This document shows positions 22,827-32,070 of a stretch of 64,000 nucleotides of DNA, piece after piece. This DNA comes from Clostridium sp. AT4. GTDB lineage: Bacteria; Bacillota; Clostridia; Lachnospirales; Lachnospiraceae. The notes below the pieces were generated by a model, which was not told the origin of the DNA, did not search any database, and saw only the letters and a list, made by a program, of their open reading frames with translations. The number at the start of each line of letters is the position of its first letter. Within the stretch, counting starts at the first letter, position 1. Where the stretch lies: NCBI RefSeq assembly GCF_001517625.2, contig NZ_LN999828.1, positions 450,303 to 514,302 of the forward strand. The letters run 5' to 3'. The translations under genes were made by a program, and so were the position numbers.

Positions 22827-23171
22827 ATGTATAAAATTTTTGAAGTTAAAGAAGCAATCAAGAATACTTATGAGCGCAGCGGCAAGGCCGGTATGTTCGT
22901 GGGCAATGTACAGGTTTACGGCAGCGAACCCTTGAAGGGAAATGTTACCGTAGGCAATCGGCCTGTTTGTAATTTTTATATTGAGGAGACCGGTCTGAGG
23001 GTTTATTTCCGTGATTCTGATACGCATATTGGTTATAAGGCGCATCGTTTTCATGATGATAACTTGATCACTGAGATTGCAAAGGCAGCCAAGACCTGCG
23101 GAATTATGGAGGATATTGAAGCGATCTTTACGGAATTTATCGAAGACACAAAGGAGGAATCAGTACATTGA
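22827..23171 (+). CDS. Uncharacterised protein, first gene of element 2 operon
   Basis: 114 residues, no signal peptide or membrane segment. The middle looks beta-rich (GMFVGNVQVYGSEPLKGNVT, VCNFYIEETGLRVYFRDS) and the C-terminal part is an acidic helix. AGGAAGGAAGC precedes the ATG. The stop overlaps the TTG start of the next gene (TTGA), so they are coupled. No family recognised. By position it may belong to the small DNA-processing proteins found before FtsK-like genes in Tn916-type elements. Confidence 0.55.
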   Translation: MYKIFEVKEAIKNTYERSGKAGMFVGNVQVYGSEPLKGNVTVGNRPVCNFYIEETGLRVYFRDSDTHIGYKAHRFHDDNLITEIAKAAKTCGIMEDIEAIFTEFIEDTKEESVH

Positions 23172-23524
23172 CACCGAGAGATATTCATATTGCGGATTAT
23201 CGTTCTATCTCCCCGGATGGGGAAGGCATTGTAACTAATATGAACGAGGCGAGAGATCACAGCACCGGCGAAGCCGGTGCCGTGATCGGATATACTTATG
23301 AGGTGGCAATCCCGAGCCGCCGTTTTGAGAAGATTAGGTTGACTGTAAACGGAGCAGCGTTAATTGAGCCGGATTTCTTTAAGAATTCTCCTACAGCTCA
23401 TGTCAAGATTACAGATGTGAAGGATTTCATCGGCAAGTGGTATCGGCTGAAAGGAGAAACCGAGTATCGTCTGAGCTGTAAGGCAAGCGGGTTCACGGTA
23501 GTAAAGGAGGAAAAGCGGGTATAA
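23168..23524 (+). CDS. Small beta-rich protein upstream of transfer module (element 2)
   Basis: 118 residues from a TTG start; AAGGAGG lies 10 nt upstream and the start overlaps the previous stop, which supports this choice. The sequence YTYEVAIPSRRFEKIRLTVN and the following strands suggest a small beta-barrel; it vaguely recalls DUF961-type proteins of Tn916 elements, but I cannot confirm this. Its stop overlaps the ATG of the membrane-protein gene by 1 nt. Element 1 has a similar-sized gene in the same place (6622-6966). Confidence 0.55.
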   Translation: MTPRDIHIADYRSISPDGEGIVTNMNEARDHSTGEAGAVIGYTYEVAIPSRRFEKIRLTVNGAALIEPDFFKNSPTAHVKITDVKDFIGKWYRLKGETEYRLSCKASGFTVVKEEKRV

Positions 23525-24318
23525 TGGAACGATTCAGAGCTTTTTTGGAAAAGGCCAGCTGTTTCGTGAAAGAGAAGGTTGCGGGGATCAAGGTATCCCC
23601 GCCCGCTCTCTCTGAAAAAGAACGGCTGCTGTTAAAGCGTGTGATAGAAGGAGCCATTATTTTCCTGTTGGCGGTGCTGGGCATTAAGATTGCAGTGGAG
23701 CTTGTATTGTGGGCATTGGCAAAATTAGTGCATTTTTGGACAGAAAACCAGGAGGCAATTCTTTTTCTGGTGTTGATAATAGCATCCATTGTGGGCACGG
23801 TAACAAACTGGCTGTATTCCCATAGGGAGCAGCGGGATGCCAAGCGGAAAGAGACACTTTTGCGAGAGGAACAGAAGGCGTTAGACACCTATGCTTCCCT
23901 TCGGGTATTCATGTATGAACTACTGGATGACAGGCTTTGCCGTTTGTTGGAATTTGTAAAGCCGATCACACCCAATCAACTGGAGCCTACAACACCGATC
24001 ACGGTTGATGGCAGGGCAGGAGTTATTTATTATAACTTCCAGATTTATAAGGAGAAGGTCACGCCGTTCAGCCAGGGTACGGAATATGTAAAAAACCTGC
24101 TTGCCTCCTATGTGGCAGAGCGGGTAAGAAGATATGGAATTGAAGGCGTTACCCCTCCGCTGAAAGATGAAATTAGTCAGCCGATTTATGTCGATGCCGT
24201 GAAAGACCGAGGCTCTACCGCTGTGATCGTGCTGGCTCTGGACAGCGAGGCCTATCGTCGGCTAAAAGACCGAAATGGAACAGGGACAGGCCCCCATAGC
24301 TTGATTGAGCATATTTAA
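23524..24318 (+). CDS. Membrane protein paired with FtsK-like ATPase (element 2)
   Basis: 264 residues: two membrane helices at about 38-62 (VIEGAIIFLLAVLGIKIAVE...) and 75-95 (AILFLVLIIASIVGTVTNWL), then a charged linker (REQRDAKRKETLLREEQKA) and a soluble domain. The C-terminal 70 residues match the pattern of the element 1 protein (YVDAVKD...VIVLALDSEAY against YVDKVED...VTFALDYSDSY). The ATPase gene starts 10 nt after its stop. The pair is read as membrane and motor halves of a split TcpA/FtsK-type coupling protein. Confidence 0.6.
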   Translation: MERFRAFLEKASCFVKEKVAGIKVSPPALSEKERLLLKRVIEGAIIFLLAVLGIKIAVELVLWALAKLVHFWTENQEAILFLVLIIASIVGTVTNWLYSHREQRDAKRKETLLREEQKALDTYASLRVFMYELLDDRLCRLLEFVKPITPNQLEPTTPITVDGRAGVIYYNFQIYKEKVTPFSQGTEYVKNLLASYVAERVRRYGIEGVTPPLKDEISQPIYVDAVKDRGSTAVIVLALDSEAYRRLKDRNGTGTGPHSLIEHI

Positions 24319-24328
24319 GGGGTGTCAG

Positions 24329-25087
24329 ATGAAGCTTGGATATTGTCTGCCGGATTTTGAACAGTATGGGATTAAACGCCCCATACTGACTGATCTGGTG
24401 CGTTGCCCTCATACCTTAATTAGCGGTAAATCCGGGAGCGGAAAATCCCAGACCTTTCTCTGGTATGCGTATCAGATGTTAATGGAAAAGGAAAGCTGGC
24501 TGTATTTTTCAGACTTTAAGGGTGGAAAAGAATATGGACAGCTCCGTGGAAATCATGCTTACGCATACGCAGATCAGGCGGTTCAGATGATTTATGATTA
24601 CTATGAGGTTTATACAAAGTTCAGAAAAGAAGCAAATCCGGCGTGCCCCCATTTAACCCTTGCGGTTGAAGAATGGTCTGTACTATTAAATTATATCGAA
24701 AGCAAGGATAAGAAGCAGAAAGCAGACTTAATGGGAAAAGTTGGGGAAATGCTGGCTCTGGGACGGGGAATTGGAAACGGAATCGGAATAGCCCTTATGG
24801 TACAGCGTGCGGATAGTAGTAATTTTAGTGCCGGAAGCCGTGAGCAGTTCCAGAATATCGTTTCTTTTGGCCGGTGCAGCAAGGAACAGAAGCAGATGCT
24901 GTTTCCAGATTATGAAACAGAGAAGATGCGAAATTTCAGTGCTGGGCAGGGAATTGCCCTGGTTGATGGGCAGGGAGAGGCAGAGGAAATCATTGTACCA
25001 TGGATACCAGAACAGGACAGGCTTCTTGAACGAATCCAGGAGAAATTGAAAGAACAGCCCAAGCTGAGCCAGCTGAAAGAACTGTAA
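24329..25087 (+). CDS. FtsK/HerA-type DNA-translocase ATPase (element 2)
   Basis: 252 residues from the ATG with AAGGGG 6 nt upstream; a TTG 24 nt earlier is in frame but has no such site. Walker A is GKSGSGKS (33-40); the next strand WLYFSDFKGGKEYGQL is FtsK-like (Asp-x-Lys). The Walker B position reads LTLAVEEW, with Glu-Glu instead of Asp-Glu. The arginine-rich GSREQFQNIVSFGR segment matches FtsK/TcpA C-terminal motor motifs. It lacks membrane segments. Followed by the origin hairpins and rep. Probably pumps element DNA during transfer. Confidence 0.8.
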   Translation: MKLGYCLPDFEQYGIKRPILTDLVRCPHTLISGKSGSGKSQTFLWYAYQMLMEKESWLYFSDFKGGKEYGQLRGNHAYAYADQAVQMIYDYYEVYTKFRKEANPACPHLTLAVEEWSVLLNYIESKDKKQKADLMGKVGEMLALGRGIGNGIGIALMVQRADSSNFSAGSREQFQNIVSFGRCSKEQKQMLFPDYETEKMRNFSAGQGIALVDGQGEAEEIIVPWIPEQDRLLERIQEKLKEQPKLSQLKEL

Positions 25088-25152
25088 GGGGAGGCGCAAC
25101 CGGTGCGAAGCACAAGGCGGAGACTCCCCGCTGCGGGCAGCAGCGCTGCCCG
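25088..25152. other. GC-rich hairpins directly upstream of element 2 origin
   Basis: GGGGAG (25088-25093) can pair with CTCCCC (25124-25129), and CGGGCAGC-AGC-GCTGCCCG forms an 8-bp stem ending next to the origin. This parallels the compound hairpin of element 1. Confidence 0.6.
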
Positions 25153-25186
25153 GGAGGTTATGAGGTAGTATTACCTCATAACCTCC
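25153..25186. other. CRESS-type replication origin stem-loop, element 2
   Basis: GGAGGTTATGAGGTA (25153-25167) pairs perfectly with TACCTCATAACCTCC (25172-25186): a 15-bp stem with the 4-nt loop GTAT. The apex reads TAGTATTAC (25166-25174), exactly the nonanucleotide of circovirus and nanovirus origins, where Rep nicks after TAGTATT. It lies 104 bp before rep. Short tandem repeats follow at 25187. Confidence 0.88.
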
Positions 25187-25204
25187 GTCAAATGTGTCAA
25201 AGGT
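25187..25204. repeat. Tandem 9-mers next to element 2 origin (candidate iterons)
   Basis: GTCAAATGT and GTCAAAGGT follow the origin stem without a gap. Two more GTCAAA copies occur at 20419 and 20429 near the left end. Confidence 0.5.
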
Positions 25205-25290
25205 CTAAAAAAGCAAGGAAATAAGTGGGTTTCCTAAGACAGATCAAAAATGTGCAATCAGTGCCATTTGCAAACAGGAGATAACCTTTT

Positions 25291-26319
25291 ATGGAAAAAC
25301 ATACAACAAAAGACATGAAAAAAGATACAAGAAGCAGAAAATATCAGCTTACCTGGAACAATCCCCAGGATAGGGGAGAAACCCATGATAAACTGAAAGA
25401 AATTTTAATGAAAAAATGGGGAGACAGCGTTGTGTATTATTGCTTATCAGACGAGATAGGGGAGACTGGAACACCTCACACGCATATGTTTGTTTGCTAT
25501 CAGAATGCAGTTCGGTTCAGCAGCATCAAAGATTCCTACCCCTCAGCCCATATTGAGGTGGCTAAGGGCAGCCCGGAAAGTAACCGTGCCTATATCCGTA
25601 AAGATGGTAAGTGGGCGGAAACGGCCAAGGCGGAGACTGTAGTAGAGGGAACCTTTGAAGAATATGGCTTTATCCCGAAGGAGGGACAGGGGCGCAGAAA
25701 TGATCTGAACCAGCTGTATGAGCAGATCAAGGCAGGATATACGAATGCGGAACTGCTTGAAAATGACCCGGATAATATGCTGCGCTTATCCTATATTGAC
25801 CGGACAAGAAACGAGCTTTTGATAGAAAAATATAAGGGAACAAGACGGCTTGATCTACAGTGCATCTATGTGTTTGGGGAGACCGAATGTGGAAAAACCA
25901 AGACGATCTTAGATGAGCATGGAGATGAGAATGTATGTCGGGTTACGGATTATAAGCATCCGTTTGATCACTATGCGATGGAGGATGTTCTTGTATTCGA
26001 TGAATTTCGCTCCGATCTGCCCATAGGCGCAATGTTGGATTACATGGATATTTATCCGTTGCAGCTCCCGGCCCGGTATAACAATAAGACGGCCTGTTAC
26101 CATTATGTATACCTGGTATCTAACTGGAAGCTGGAAGATCAGTACCATGATGAGCAGCTAGAACATAAAAGTTCCTGGGCGGCATTTTTACGCCGGATTA
26201 AAAAAGTGCGGGAGTATACCGGGCGTGATGCGTATGTAGAATATAGCAAGGAAGAATACTTTAACCGTTTTCAGCCAGTAAAAGAGCAGGATGGGAACCC
26301 ATTCCTTAATGACAAATAA
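25291..26319 (+). CDS. rep: CRESS-type replication initiator: HUH endonuclease plus SF3 helicase (element 2)
   Basis: 342 residues. HUH nuclease: motif I YQLTWNNP (18-25), motif II HTH (63-65), motif III YIRK with catalytic Tyr101. SF3 helicase: Walker A GETECGKT (196-203), Walker B VLVFDEFRS (Asp237-Glu238), motif C VYLVSN ending in Asn278. Same domain order as the element 1 Rep and as eukaryotic CRESS-virus Reps. It should nick the TAGTATTAC loop 104 bp upstream and unwind DNA for rolling-circle replication. AGGAGAT lies about 9 nt before the ATG. The next gene is the excisionase-like one. Confidence 0.9.
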   Translation: MEKHTTKDMKKDTRSRKYQLTWNNPQDRGETHDKLKEILMKKWGDSVVYYCLSDEIGETGTPHTHMFVCYQNAVRFSSIKDSYPSAHIEVAKGSPESNRAYIRKDGKWAETAKAETVVEGTFEEYGFIPKEGQGRRNDLNQLYEQIKAGYTNAELLENDPDNMLRLSYIDRTRNELLIEKYKGTRRLDLQCIYVFGETECGKTKTILDEHGDENVCRVTDYKHPFDHYAMEDVLVFDEFRSDLPIGAMLDYMDIYPLQLPARYNNKTACYHYVYLVSNWKLEDQYHDEQLEHKSSWAAFLRRIKKVREYTGRDAYVEYSKEEYFNRFQPVKEQDGNPFLNDK

Positions 26320-26454
26320 GCATTGATTTTAGAGACAGCTGCTATTGTAAGCAAGTGATCAGTAATAGATGCTTGCTCCGTTTGAAGAAAAAATAACCTA
26401 AATATTGAAAATAATGTATACTTAGCAGTCTGATCTTAAATGGAGGAATAGAGT

Positions 26455-26649
26455 TTGAGACAGACAAAAGAACGATATGCGGAGCAGAAGGTAGCGGTAG
26501 ATATTGAAGGGCTTTCCGCACTTCTTTCCTGTGGGCAGTCCACAGCGAAGAAGATCGCAGAGGATGCGGGGGCTAAGATTTGTATAGGCCGCAGGGTTTT
26601 ATATTCGGTAGACCGCATCCGGCGCTATGTAGATTTAATTGCTGAGTAA
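26455..26649 (+). CDS. xis: Excisionase-like HTH protein (element 2)
   Basis: 64 residues from a TTG start with GGAGG 8 nt upstream. VDIEGLSALLSCGQSTAKKI followed by AGAKICIGRRVLYSVDRIRRYV is a MerR/Xis-type winged helix of the DUF/excisionase class that accompanies Tn916-type integrases. It lies between rep and int. Likely required for excision of the element. A weak hairpin at about 26353-26380 separates it from rep. Confidence 0.75.
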   Translation: MRQTKERYAEQKVAVDIEGLSALLSCGQSTAKKIAEDAGAKICIGRRVLYSVDRIRRYVDLIAE

Positions 26650-26672
26650 ATAATTACATACAGAGACAGGAT

Positions 26673-26700
26673 AACCGGCGGCGGATGGCTGCCGGTTTTC
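26673..26700 (+). terminator. Terminator between xis and int of element 2
   Basis: AACCGGC pairs with GCCGGTT and is followed by TTC; moderate strength. Confidence 0.5.
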
Positions 26701-26837
26701 TTAAATTTTATTAAGAAGAAGCGAAAGATTTCTGAGGCTGCTCCCTTTTTGGCTGTGGGTATGCTATACTGTATCATACAAGGCAAAAGTCATTCCTACG
26801 AAACAAGGAGGGAGAGTGTGCGGGAAGGAATGATAAT

Positions 26838-28049
26838 ATGACAAGAAAAGATAGCAGAGGAAGAAATTTAAAGATAGGAGAATCCCAGAGAAAAGACGGT
26901 TTGTATATGTACCGCTATACGGATGAAAAGACAGGGAAGCGAATTGCGGTTTATGATGCAGATCTTGCCGGACTTAGGGAAAAGGAACGGATAATTGCCA
27001 GGGAAATGGATGACGGTATCATGACAGACCGGGCTGTAAAAAAACTCACGGTCAACGGCTTGTTTGAGCGTTATCTGGAAGCACGGAAGCTGGCAGAGCA
27101 GACACGGAAAAATTATGTATCTATGTGGAATAACCGTGTGAAAGACGAGATCGGCCAGATGAAGGTGGTACAGGTCAGACCGTCTCACATCCGTTTGTTT
27201 TATGCCAAGCTAACAGCAGAAGGGTATTCCCGAAACACGATTAAGCTATTGCATACACTTCTTTATCCCAGCTTTGAAATGGCAATAGAGGACGATATTA
27301 TCCGTAAAAATCCGGCTAAGAATGCTTTGGGAGATAATGGAAGGGCACCCAAGGTAAAGGAAGCACTTACCATGCCTCAACAAAAACGGCTGTTAGCGTT
27401 TGTAGAACAGAGCGAGATTTATAAGGTATATCTTCCCATGTTGCAGATCATGATAGGAACCGGCTTTCGCTGCGGGGAACTGATCGGCCTGACCTGGGAT
27501 AATGTAGACATGAAAAACAGGAGCATATTGATTGAAAATCAGCTGATTTACAAGGATTTTGGGGACGGTTATCGGCTGCATATAGTATCGCCTAAGACAG
27601 ATGCAGGGGTTCGTACGATCCCTATGAGCGAGGTTGTTTATAAGGCATTTGAAAAGCAGAAACGGCTTAACTTCATGCAGGGGATTCCCAGAACTGTGGA
27701 GATTGACGGATGTACGAACTTTATTTTTATGAGTAAAAATGGCAGACCGCTTATGCCAAGTGCCCTCAATAATGTGTTATTAAATATAAAGAACGCATAT
27801 AATAAGCAGGAAGTAGAAGCGGCTAGAAAGGAGAAGCGGGAAGCAGAGCTGATGCCGGCGATCTCTGCTCATACCATGCGGCACACAAGCTGTACCAGGA
27901 TGATTGAGAGTGGGATGGACTTGAAGGTGGTTCAGTACATCATGGGACATTCTAATGTTTCCATAACCTTGGATGTGTATAGTCACATAACGGAGTGGGC
28001 AAGAATTGAAAGTGAGATCACAAAAATCAATATGGTGCAGGTGGTATAA
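26838..28049 (+). CDS. int: Tn916-type tyrosine integrase (element 2)
   Basis: 403 residues. The N-terminus (DSRGRNLKIGESQRKDGLYM...) is the three-stranded arm-binding domain of Tn916-family Int. The catalytic set is complete: Arg211 in GFRCGEL, Lys253 in SPKTDAG, His345 and Arg348 in HTMRHT, His371 in MGHSNV and Tyr381 in DVYSHI. GGAAGGAATG precedes the ATG. Tn916 Int itself uses AT-rich, low-specificity sites; this enzyme appears to have used the groESL control region, whose core is repeated at both ends of the element. The gene reads toward groES with no clear terminator between them. Confidence 0.95.
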   Translation: MTRKDSRGRNLKIGESQRKDGLYMYRYTDEKTGKRIAVYDADLAGLREKERIIAREMDDGIMTDRAVKKLTVNGLFERYLEARKLAEQTRKNYVSMWNNRVKDEIGQMKVVQVRPSHIRLFYAKLTAEGYSRNTIKLLHTLLYPSFEMAIEDDIIRKNPAKNALGDNGRAPKVKEALTMPQQKRLLAFVEQSEIYKVYLPMLQIMIGTGFRCGELIGLTWDNVDMKNRSILIENQLIYKDFGDGYRLHIVSPKTDAGVRTIPMSEVVYKAFEKQKRLNFMQGIPRTVEIDGCTNFIFMSKNGRPLMPSALNNVLLNIKNAYNKQEVEAARKEKREAELMPAISAHTMRHTSCTRMIESGMDLKVVQYIMGHSNVSITLDVYSHITEWARIESEITKINMVQVV

Positions 28050-28061
28050 TCGTGTTGAAAT

Positions 28062-28080
28062 TGGTGTAGTAGTGGTGTAG
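28062..28080. promoter_or_regulatory. Right pair of integrase arm-type sites, element 2
   Basis: TGGTGTAG at 28062-28069 and 28073-28080, matching the left pair. Confidence 0.6.
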
Positions 28081-28174
28081 TAAGCCCTAAAAAGAAAAAT
28101 TGAAGAAGAAACAAGAGGCCGTGAAGTACGCAAAATAAAGGAATTTTGAAGCTTCACAAATTTTTTACAAATAA

Positions 28175-28187
28175 ATTAGCACTCAAC
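28175..28187. repeat. Right attachment core (attR) of element 2
   Basis: Same 13 bp as 20310-20322; it contains the left half-site (TTAGCACTC) of the groESL CIRCE operator. Confidence 0.75.
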
Positions 28188-28202
28188 TCTTGACAGTGCT
28201 AA
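28176..28202. promoter_or_regulatory. CIRCE operator of groESL
   Basis: TTAGCACTC, a 9-bp spacer and CAGTGCTAA: the HrcA-binding CIRCE inverted repeat with one mismatch (consensus right half GAGTGCTAA). It overlaps the -35 box. Confidence 0.95.
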
Positions 28203-28218
28203 TAAGCAGTGGTATAAC
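28190..28218 (+). promoter_or_regulatory. groESL promoter
   Basis: TTGACA (28190-28195) and TATAAC (28213-28218), 17 bp apart, a near-consensus sigma-A promoter inside and after CIRCE. Confidence 0.9.
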
Positions 28219-28296
28219 TTACATTGTGAACAAAAGAAGCAGGAAACAGCAAAAGCTGAGAGAAAATAATGAATGATCACAAGGAGGAATCCAGAT

Positions 28297-28581
28297 ATGA
28301 AGTTAGTACCATTATTTGACAAGGTCGTATTAAAGCAGTTAGTTGCAGAGGAGACTACCAAGTCCGGCATCGTTCTTCCGGGAGCAGCAAAGGAGAAGCC
28401 CCAGCAGGCAGAGGTAATCGCAGTTGGACCAGGCGGTGTGGTTGACGGCAAGGAAGTGGTTATGCAGGTAAAGGCCGGCGACACTGTAATCTATTCCAAG
28501 TATTCAGGAACAGAGGTAGAGCTGGATGACGAGAAGTATGTGATCGTTAAGCAGAGCGACATTCTGGCAGTAGTAGAGTAA
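28297..28581 (+). CDS. groES: Co-chaperonin GroES
   Basis: 94 residues, the 10-kDa lid of the GroEL chamber. Started at the ATG with AAGGAGG 10 nt upstream; an in-frame ATG 24 nt earlier is not used. Typical features are KLVPLFDKVVLKQ at the N-terminus, the mobile loop (EETTKSGIVLPGAAKEKP) and the C-terminal YVIVKQSDILAVVE. First gene of a CIRCE/HrcA-controlled heat-shock operon with groEL 45 bp downstream. Confidence 0.97.
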   Translation: MKLVPLFDKVVLKQLVAEETTKSGIVLPGAAKEKPQQAEVIAVGPGGVVDGKEVVMQVKAGDTVIYSKYSGTEVELDDEKYVIVKQSDILAVVE

Positions 28582-28608
28582 TCATTAAAAATACGGACTT
28601 ATTTATAA

Positions 28609-30249
<1,641 letters not shown>

Positions 30250-30287
30250 TTTCCCTGCCAAAACTGGTAAAATATAAAACTACGGAT

Positions 30288-30331
30288 TCCCTCTGGATCT
30301 GGAATTTATTCTCAGAACCAGGGGGATTTTT
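30288..30331 (+). terminator. Terminator after groEL
   Basis: TCCCTCTGG pairs with CCAGGGGGA, followed by TTTTTG. Confidence 0.75.
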
Positions 30332-30464
30332 GCATAAATGAGGGTTTTTGAGAAAAGAAACGGGTACAGCCTTAATGAAAATGTAATACTTCTGTGCTTT
30401 TTTGTAAAAGAAAACTGTGATATACTGGAAAAATACATTGGATAGAAAACGAGGTACTTGATAT

Positions 30465-31955
30465 ATGAAACCATACAGATGGAAGCGGGTTCTTGGTATA
30501 TGTACAGCTGCGGTCCTGGGGCTGTCTTTTCCGGCTTATGCGGTAACGATTACGCCTTTAAATCCGGGAACAGGACAAAGCTCTTCCTCAGAGCCTTCTG
30601 GAACGGGAGCACCTGCATCACAGGAAAATACAGAACGTTTAAATATTGCCCAGCCGGTTGTGTCCTCTGAGGGGGCGGTGCTCATGGACGGGGCTTCGGG
30701 AAAGGTGCTGTTTTCCAAAAATGGAGACACCCGCTATTATCCGGCCAGTATTACAAAGCTGATGACGGCTCTCTTAGTGGCAGAAAACTGCAGCCTGGAT
30801 GATACGGTGACATTTTCAGCATCAGCTACTACAAATCTGGAATCAGGAGCTGTTTCCATCGGTATGGTGGAGGGCGATACCATGACGGTCCGCCAGTGTC
30901 TGTATGCCCTGCTTTTAAAGTCTGCTAACGAAGTAGGAAATGCGCTGGCAGAACACGTTTCAGGCAGTGTTCAGGCATTTGCAGACAGGATGAACGAGAA
31001 GGCGGTTAAACTTGGCTGTACCAACACCCATTTTACGAATCCCCATGGATTAAATGATCCGGAGCATTATACCACGCCAAAGGACATGGCGCTGATCGCC
31101 AGAGCTGCTTTTCAGAATGAGGTGGTAAGGACAGTAGCGTCCACCAGGACATACAGTCTTCCGGCTACGAAAAAGAATCCTTCCGGGCTTACGGTCACAA
31201 TGGGACATAAGATGTTAAATCCCAATGATTCCCGTTATTATGAGGGGATAATCGGGGGGAAGACGGGTTATACCTCCAAGGCAGGAAATACACTGGTAAC
31301 GGCGGCAGAACGGAATGGAGTCCGCATGATCGCGGTAGTGATGAAGAGCCGTTCCACCCACTATGTGGATACAAAGGCCATGCTGGACTATGGATTTGAG
31401 CTGGCAAAGGCAGGAGCGCTTGAAACAAACCAGACTGGGGGACAGAATGCAGGTTCTTCCCAGACAGGAGCGGGAAGCGACGGTCCCGGAGCTGGTGCCG
31501 GCCCATCGGGAGCAGCCGGTGCTCCCGAAAGTACAGGAGCATCAGGAGTAACGGTTGTACCGGGAAATACGGGTGCTCCCCAGAACCCGGGAAGCACGGG
31601 TGTTCCGGTCACAGGTACAGAGGGCGGACCTGGTGTTTCTTCTCAGCACGGCTGGGCAAAGACGGAAAAAGGCTGGAATTTTGTCAAGGATAACGGAGCA
31701 AAAGCCAGTGGGGAATGGGTTTCTGATGCAGAAGGAACCTATTGGATCGATGAAGATACATTTATGGCAAAAGGCTGGCGCCAGATTGATGGAAAGTGGT
31801 ACTATCTGCGTTCCAACGGTGCTATGGCAAAAAACTACTGGGAAGAAAGCCAGGATGGAGTTTGGTACTATCTGGGAGCAGACGGTGTGATGATGACAAA
31901 TGCCACAACCCCGGACGGATACCGGGTAGGAGCGGACGGAGCCTGGATCCGGTAG
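30465..31955 (+). CDS. dacA: D-alanyl-D-alanine carboxypeptidase with cell-wall-binding repeats
   Basis: 496 residues. Signal peptide 1-26, then a PBP5-type serine peptidase that removes the terminal D-Ala of peptidoglycan stem peptides: SxxK as SITK in YYPASITKLM, SxN as SAN in KSANEVGN, and KTG in GGKTGYTSK. A Gly/Pro/Ser-rich linker (about residues 325-395) leads to a C-terminal domain of YG/choline-binding-type repeats (GWRQIDGKWYYLRSNGAMAK, GVWYYLGADGVMM) instead of the usual amphipathic membrane anchor. The enzyme is therefore probably held to the wall by its repeats. Confidence 0.92.
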   Translation: MKPYRWKRVLGICTAAVLGLSFPAYAVTITPLNPGTGQSSSSEPSGTGAPASQENTERLNIAQPVVSSEGAVLMDGASGKVLFSKNGDTRYYPASITKLMTALLVAENCSLDDTVTFSASATTNLESGAVSIGMVEGDTMTVRQCLYALLLKSANEVGNALAEHVSGSVQAFADRMNEKAVKLGCTNTHFTNPHGLNDPEHYTTPKDMALIARAAFQNEVVRTVASTRTYSLPATKKNPSGLTVTMGHKMLNPNDSRYYEGIIGGKTGYTSKAGNTLVTAAERNGVRMIAVVMKSRSTHYVDTKAMLDYGFELAKAGALETNQTGGQNAGSSQTGAGSDGPGAGAGPSGAAGAPESTGASGVTVVPGNTGAPQNPGSTGVPVTGTEGGPGVSSQHGWAKTEKGWNFVKDNGAKASGEWVSDAEGTYWIDEDTFMAKGWRQIDGKWYYLRSNGAMAKNYWEESQDGVWYYLGADGVMMTNATTPDGYRVGADGAWIR

Positions 31956-32001
31956 GGGATATTTCTGTATACAGGATGATCAACTGGCAATCGATTATAA
32001 A

Positions 32002-32036
32002 AATGCGGCAGACTGTTTGTGTGGGTCTGCCGCATT
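32002..32036. terminator. Bidirectional terminator between convergent genes
   Basis: AATGCGGCAGAC and GTCTGCCGCATT make a perfect 12-bp stem between the convergent genes at 30465 and 32071. Confidence 0.65.
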
Positions 32037-32070
32037 CTTCATGCAGTGTGCCTGATGGCATGCTGTTTTA

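Larger units (their letters stand above)
20310..28187 (+). mobile_element. Integrated element 2: CRESS-Rep integrative element in the groESL control region
   Basis: Bounded by a 13-bp core repeat (20310-20322 and 28175-28187) within about 40 bp of imperfect similarity; circular form about 7865 bp. Order: secreted cargo pair and large HTH gene on the minus strand, then two small genes, membrane protein, FtsK-like ATPase, stem-loop origin, rep, excisionase-like gene and a Tn916-type integrase, all plus. The right core lies in the left half of the CIRCE operator of groESL, and the recombination leaves operator and promoter intact. Architecture parallels element 1, but most proteins are only distantly similar. 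Confidence 0.88.
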
